A stretch of 20,192 nt of DNA from NCBI GenBank assembly GCA_900618425.1, contig UZAN01046650.1, positions 5,562 to 25,753 on the forward strand, read 5' to 3'. The translations under genes were made by a program, and so were the position numbers. Of the stretch, positions 10,901-17,600 are shown piece after piece (the first letter of the stretch is position 1; each line of letters starts with the position of its first letter). The notes beneath the pieces are model-generated. The model had not been told where the DNA came from. It ran no database searches and saw only the letters and a program-made list of their open reading frames with translations. This DNA comes from Echinostoma caproni. Lineage: Eukaryota; Platyhelminthes; Trematoda; Plagiorchiida; Echinostomatidae.

Positions 10901-13900
10901 CATTTTGCAGCGAATCATTAGTCGTTCCGATTTCCGAGAAGAATTCAAGCGATGACTGCGCAAACCATCGCGGGATAAGTTTAGTTTCAATCATCTTTAA
11001 GGTGTTACCTTTCGTGATACTTCACTGCCTGGCATCGTATCGGCCAAAGCTTGATATCGCATCGAGCCCTCGAGTTACGCCACATCAACTGTCGATTAAC
11101 AACCACGGTGTTCCTTGACATCCAAAGGGGCCTTTGTCTCAGTGAACTATGAAGCCCTAATGAGTTCACTTCGTCACAAAGGAATGCCCCAGAATAATGC
11201 TAACTTATTGAGCCCGCTATACTCAAGGGTATATGGCGAGCTAAGCAGATCGTTCGAAATAAACAATGGTATTTGTTGAGGATGACCGATTCTGCGATTC
11301 CTGATCAATTTCGTCGTAGACGAAATACTGGAGAACGCACTTAGTGGTCTCCGAAATGTTGATATTGAATAGGCAGTTGGGGAAACGCTGCGTGATTTGG
11401 AGTACGGTGACGACATCGTTTTTCTGTCCTAACGTATGGAGGGTACGCAAAGTGCTCTTGACAAATCGGCAATTTCCAGGCTCTATGCGGTATGCGCTTT
11501 GCACCCTCAAAGTGAAGTCATACTGAAAGACTAGGGGCTTCGACTAGTCCCGCTTTGAAAGTAAATGAACAAGAATTAGTAACAGTAAGTGGCTTCTCTC
11601 GCCCAGGTAGCTGCATGACCAACAATCACAGCGTAGAAAAGGAGATAACCGCATGCATTGCCAACGTTCAAGGAGTATACCTAAACTGAAACACTTTTGG
11701 CTTAGATGTGACGGTTCTGTGAAATCGGAAGCTCGCGCATAATGCGCCACTGTGTGATCAGTTCCGTTCTACGATTGTAAGTTCACACTCAAAGGACAGG
11801 CATCGTCTATAGGTCTCCTACCGTTAATGCTTACGTTGTTTGGAGATTGGATGGAATGAGCGCGTAAACAACAATGAGGTAAGCCAACGAGTATGTGGGA
11901 ACGATTCAGTGGATGATTCGTTATTACATCACGCCTAACCTAACGGGGCCTTATGTGGTTCGCCACTAAGAGTTATGAGGCTTACGTTCCCGGTTTTCAT
12001 CATTAAACAGCAGAAATCCACCCCGTCTATTATTCACCAAACAAATGTATAATAAAAAAAAATTTAGCTTAGCATGATCCTTTGGCTACATGTTTTGCGC
12101 ATGACCGGTTGTCGCTTGTCACATTGCACCTTATTCGCTGTAGCTGCTCCGGATTGAAGATAACCACGAAAAGGTCAACAGATGACGTAGAAGCGAAGCG
12201 GTAAGAAATGGACAGATTGATCAGGTAGATGATTGTCTGCTATCTCCCAGTTTGGGGTCCAGAGAAGTGTTGCTTGGGGACACTGAAGTACATGACAGCG
12301 AACCGACAGCAGTGATATTCTTGTTGAAACTTATTATCAGAAGGAAAACAGAGCTTGTCTGATGGACAAACTTTTGTTTTCGTAAAAATAACTACATCCT
12401 CGAAATAGCACGAACATTATAATGGGTCTTACAGCTTTAATAATCAATTACCTTGAGTTAACTTGATAAAAGCAATCGCGAGTATGTCAACAAAGATGTT
12501 TCAACAACATCGATAGGAACATGACGAAGAAACAGAGCACGTATTCTGTGGTTCCGTTTTAGCTAGTCCCCATCCAGGGAACCTAACGCGACCTAAATGA
12601 CCGGGTTTCCTGATTAGGACTTTGGTCACCCTTGGCTTTTTTCACCCACTAACTGTCTCGGCAAGCATCGTGCGCTGTGGCAACCCCCATCCGCCTCTAA
12701 GGATCAGAACCAATGCGTATGTACGATGATCAAAGTGTGAGCAAAATCGAATCGTGGAACTAGAAGGCAGATTATTATTCTCCTCATTTTGTCATTCTCC
12801 TCCCTCCCCATTAAAATTTTTAACATAAATTAAGATGTATTAGCCTGTAGATGAATCACCGCAAACGAGTGTGTTCTTCTTATAATGTGTACAGATGGCT
12901 TATTCGGACAAATATCGACAAGCCTAAAACAGTAACTGCCTTTCCAACATTAACTGAAGTGAAAAAAATCAATTATCAATAGCGAAAGCATCGAACTGTC
13001 ATCGGAAACTCCTCAAGGAAAAGCGAACAAAGAAACCAATGAGGCATACACATACCGTCGTCTGAAACCCGAGCATTTCGTGATATCGACGTCGGGCGAT
13101 CTGCTGAAGGACTAAGGAGTCTCGGTGAATCATGCTTTCCTCAACATTGTATTGTTGCGCATTTTTGAAAACCAAATCCAAATCAGCCAATATTGAATTC
13201 AAGGTGGGATACTCATTTTGCTAGAAAAGTAGGTATTGAAGACATAAGCACGTTTAGGTTTATTTCGGACTTACCTTAAGCTTCTTCTTGATATCACCCA
13301 AACTAATCGGATGAGTTATTTCTTCATAGTAGTCCGGGTAGATTCTGAAATATAAAACCGAGAACTTTAGAAGGAAAGTCAAAATAAAAATAAGCATATA
13401 TGGTGATAAGCTATTATAAAAACGCCTGACCTAGCGGGGCTTTATGTAGTCCGCCACTCCAGATCTCGGTGCTTAGGTTACCATCACTAAACAACAGATC
13501 TTCGTGATCATGGGATTCACCCTGTCTGCTGCTCATCACACAAATGTGTCATAAAGAAGTCGATAGGAGAGTAGGCGAAGGTCTGTGGAGTGTCGTAAAG
13601 CATCTCCTAGGAAGGTTTTACTTAGTGAAATGAAGTGAAGTGTGAAAGCGGAAAGCCATCCGAGTATGCATCTGGGATGACAAACCACTTGCGGCTAATT
13701 TATTTAAGGAAACTGGAAACATCATAATCATAATCATCGTACAACGAAATACAATGGAGCGAACGACACTGATTGATGCCAGACTCGCAAAGCATACAAA
13801 ATCCGTGGTAATATGTAACGTGGAAAGGGATTGAATCTACTTTGAGGGGGGGGGGCATCTCCAAGGTCAACACAAAGAGTGTATAATTAGATTGTGCGTA

Positions 13901-14592
13901 CATACCATGTCAAGCATTCTAGTCTGCTAAGAAAGGATAACAAGAACGCCACTGCTGTCGGTCCGATGCTATATCCTTCAATGTCTCTAACCAACCAGTT
14001 GCAGCACCGCAGCTGCGGCTCCATGTTGGAAGCAATCGCGTGGAAGTCAACAGATAACGTGGAAACGAGGCATAAAGAAACGCATAGAGCGATTAGGTAG
14101 AATAGGTGTCTTTAGTCTTCCAGGTTGGGTTCCAAAATACGCTGCAACCAGTTGATTCGATACACTGAAGGATATGACGACTAACCGACAGCAGTGGCGT
14201 TCTTGTTGTCGTTTCTTATCAGGTCAGAATGTTTGAAAAGGTATGTATGCACACTTACATTGTGTACTCTATGTATTGACCACAGAGGTTCACCTTTTTT
14301 GCCTCCCTCCGATTAGGTTCAATCCCTCCCGATCTTGTGCTTTATCACTTGATTTTTGTAGATTGTGAGAATGGCAGCGATCAGTGAAGTTCGTTTCACT
14401 GTATATCGCTGTACGATGGTGATGATGATGATGATGATGAGTCTTTTGGATGTCAACTTGGAAGGTGCGAGACACTTACTTTCCCTAACAGCTCCGTGCA
14501 CATCTTCATGCCTCGTTTCCACGTTACCTAACCCGTTCGCTCTATCCCACGCGGGATAAACTACGTAAACACCGATAATGGAAAACTTCTGG

Positions 14593-14634
<42 letters not shown>

Positions 14635-17600
14635 GCCAATGAAGAGACCAGATTATCTGCTATTGTTTCGGTTATGTTGGTTGTGACTATAGCTTTTCTT
14701 GAAAATTCCTGATTGTGTCAATTTTATTTAGATTCACCTTAGTTACAGTGGATAGCAGTCTAGCATTTTTGCTCCATAATTCATGCATTACGTTTGGAAT
14801 CGTAAATTTCTTATGGTTTTAATTATAAATGATCTATGTGGATTAAGAATACCAAACGTAACTTTCGACATACAACAAACTTCCAATCTGGACCGAGTAC
14901 GAGCCACTGATATTCCGAGCTCAAATCAAGGGAATTACATAGAGGAACACTAGCCCTAATAGAATAAACCGCGTTTAAAAACATCGTTGCACGTTGAGAG
15001 ATTATTCCACAGAGAAGACCCGCAAATTAAACAGTTCTGCGTTTCTCGTTGAACTACTCATAAGTAGGTTGTACCTAATGTCCAACTGTGGGTGGAAACT
15101 GAGCTGCTTTCTTGTGCCCGAACGAAAAATGGTTCCTGTTCTATTCAAAAGTGCACAAAGGACAACAAAAAGGCCAATAGTAAAAATGACACCCGATTCA
15201 AACAGACTAGAAATCTAGACGAACTTAGTTATCAGTCCTAAATGAAACTTCCTGAAAAAATGAACAGGAATTTTTTCCTGATTTTCGTCACGTACTTGCG
15301 AGAAGGCAATCGTAAAAATGGAGCGCACATCAAATGACCCGCCTCGTTGCGTGCGTCTAAAACAGCCTGAAGAACTTGAGCTTCGCGCCACCGAACCGTG
15401 CCCACACGATAACGAGACACTCCAGCCGACTGGCACGGAATGGGAGTCGAACCCAATGCAGGAGGAGTACTGGTTGTGGCTACGCTTGCAGTGCTCAACG
15501 GCTGGGGAGACCCTGGTAGCGATTGACCTGTTTGCGTTGGGCTACCAACTGTGATAGACTCTTTGGAAGTACCAGGGCTGTTCAAATCGATCGGTTGGGG
15601 GTTCTTTGGTGGACGGCCACGTTTTCGCTTTCCAGTTGATGAATTGACTGAAGAACAACTTTGAGATGTTTCAGTGGCCCGAGTATCCTCTTCATCCTCT
15701 GTGCCTGAAGCTGTTGCGCTCAGTCCTCGGTTCAACATTTGGTCACGCTGAACCAGCTCAGCCTCTTTAGTTGGTGTTTCTGGTAGTGAAGCATACTCCT
15801 CAACCACTTCGTGTGGGTTAAAACTTAACCGCGAAGATCGCCTGGTAGAAATGAAGCACGTTTGTTTGAATAAATGAGTAAAACGCAGGAGTGAAAATTT
15901 ACTTTTAAACATGAGAATAGTCAATACATTAAGCACGTGGGTGAAACGAAAACAGATGGAAGCCCGATTGCTCAACTAAATTTTGAAAAAAAGCTCAAAA
16001 CAACTTACTTCCCACGTTCGCGATTGGTTCGAACAGGTGGGTGTTCAGCTTCACTGCGTTTCCCCTTCAGGATTCGAGCGAGTATGGAAGCATCCTAGGA
16101 AATGAGAAAAGTCGAGAAATGAGAAATCGACCAAAGAGCAATGTCTCACAATATCAAACAACACACTAGTGATAAATTTCTGCTGGGTCAAAACAAACTG
16201 TGAAATTACAACAGGCTTGCAAAAGTAATCCCAAATATTATGGAGTGAATGAGAAAGTTCTGGATGAAAAAATTCTAGGCGTTTTTCGAACTCACAAGAT
16301 CAAACAAAACATGGAAAATTGGGCAAGACATGAATAGAAAAAGAATAAGAAGAGTGCGCTTACCTGGTAGATCGCTGATCTAGGCTCATTGAATGTCTTC
16401 GCATTGCGCGACATCAGCATGAAGTCTTTTTCCAAGTCATCCAGTGTAGAATAGAAGCCAGATTGTATTCGGCGGGCTATCATCCGTAAATCTACGGGCT
16501 CTTTAATGACCGTATAGTAGATAGGGTAAAGCTAAACAGAAGAATCGAACAACAGTTCCACTTAGAGGAGATTCATGAACATATAGAACGTTTGCTCTGT
16601 AGTGCATTGTACAAAATTCTAGGCTGGTGCCCGTCATACGCAATGGTTATTCCCTATTAAAGACAGGGAAATCGCAGAAGTAACAAACACGCTAAGCAAC
16701 AGAGAAAAGGAGAAATCAGCTCTGTAGAAGAAATCCACTTCTACACGTCCATTCGATCACACCGAAATGACTAGAGGACAAATAGCCGATGTTCAAAACA
16801 AATGACTTACCTCTCGAGAAGGAAGATAAGTAAATGTAGGAGCAAGCAGCCTTCCATCCTCCGTTTGGTACTTCGCAATTGCAGCAAACAGAAGTTCGAA
16901 CGGACTTTCCGATCCCAAAGAACGCTGACTGGATTCAGTGAGGTTAGTTGCACTTGTTTCCGAAGGAGCCATACGAGAATCGTCCGACGCGGCAACTGAA
17001 GCTGACTCCGCCTGAGGTGATATGAAAACATGAATCCAAACACGAGAAGTAAACGGNACAAATTAACGGACTTTTCGTGCATATTCATTATGTAGACTGT
17101 TTCTTCTTGATAAGTGTGAATTATGAGGGAAAGGCAACAGTGGCATAACAATTACACCTTCGAGGATGAACAAAGGCAACAGGACGACACTAGCTGGAAT
17201 GAAATAACTGGAAACAAAAGCATTAGGGAGTTACTGAAAACCAAACAATACCAATCAACAGCGCGCATGACCATAGGCGCAAGATAACGACCAGATAAGA
17301 ACAATAAACAGTGAGGGGACTTAACGTGACAACAGACCATAGGAGAGACGCTCCGTAATCAATGAACCACTTGTCACAGTTCTGACTCATATCTATGCGT
17401 TAGCTCCCTGAATTCGAGATATACACCTGCACTTGTTTTCAATCGCGGACTGTGTTTTAGGATTGTACGATCAGTAAACTAGACCTTAGTTTGCATAAGT
17501 CTAATTTAGTGAAAAGGATAGGTGGAATCAGATAACAGTTAACTACTCGGTGGAATCTTCACCGTAGACAGATGAAAGCCCCAAATGGACTGCAAACCAG

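Noticed and set aside
14418..14440. GAT/ATG triplet runs as coding His/Met repeats or independent microsatellites
   Set aside because: They sit exactly at the 3' ends of RTE copies (also at 7727, 13722 and 19845), so they are the tails of that element.
15318..15554. Plus-strand open stretch over the AT-hook exon
   Set aside because: It is antisense to a confidently assigned PBRM1 exon and shows no homology or conserved motif.
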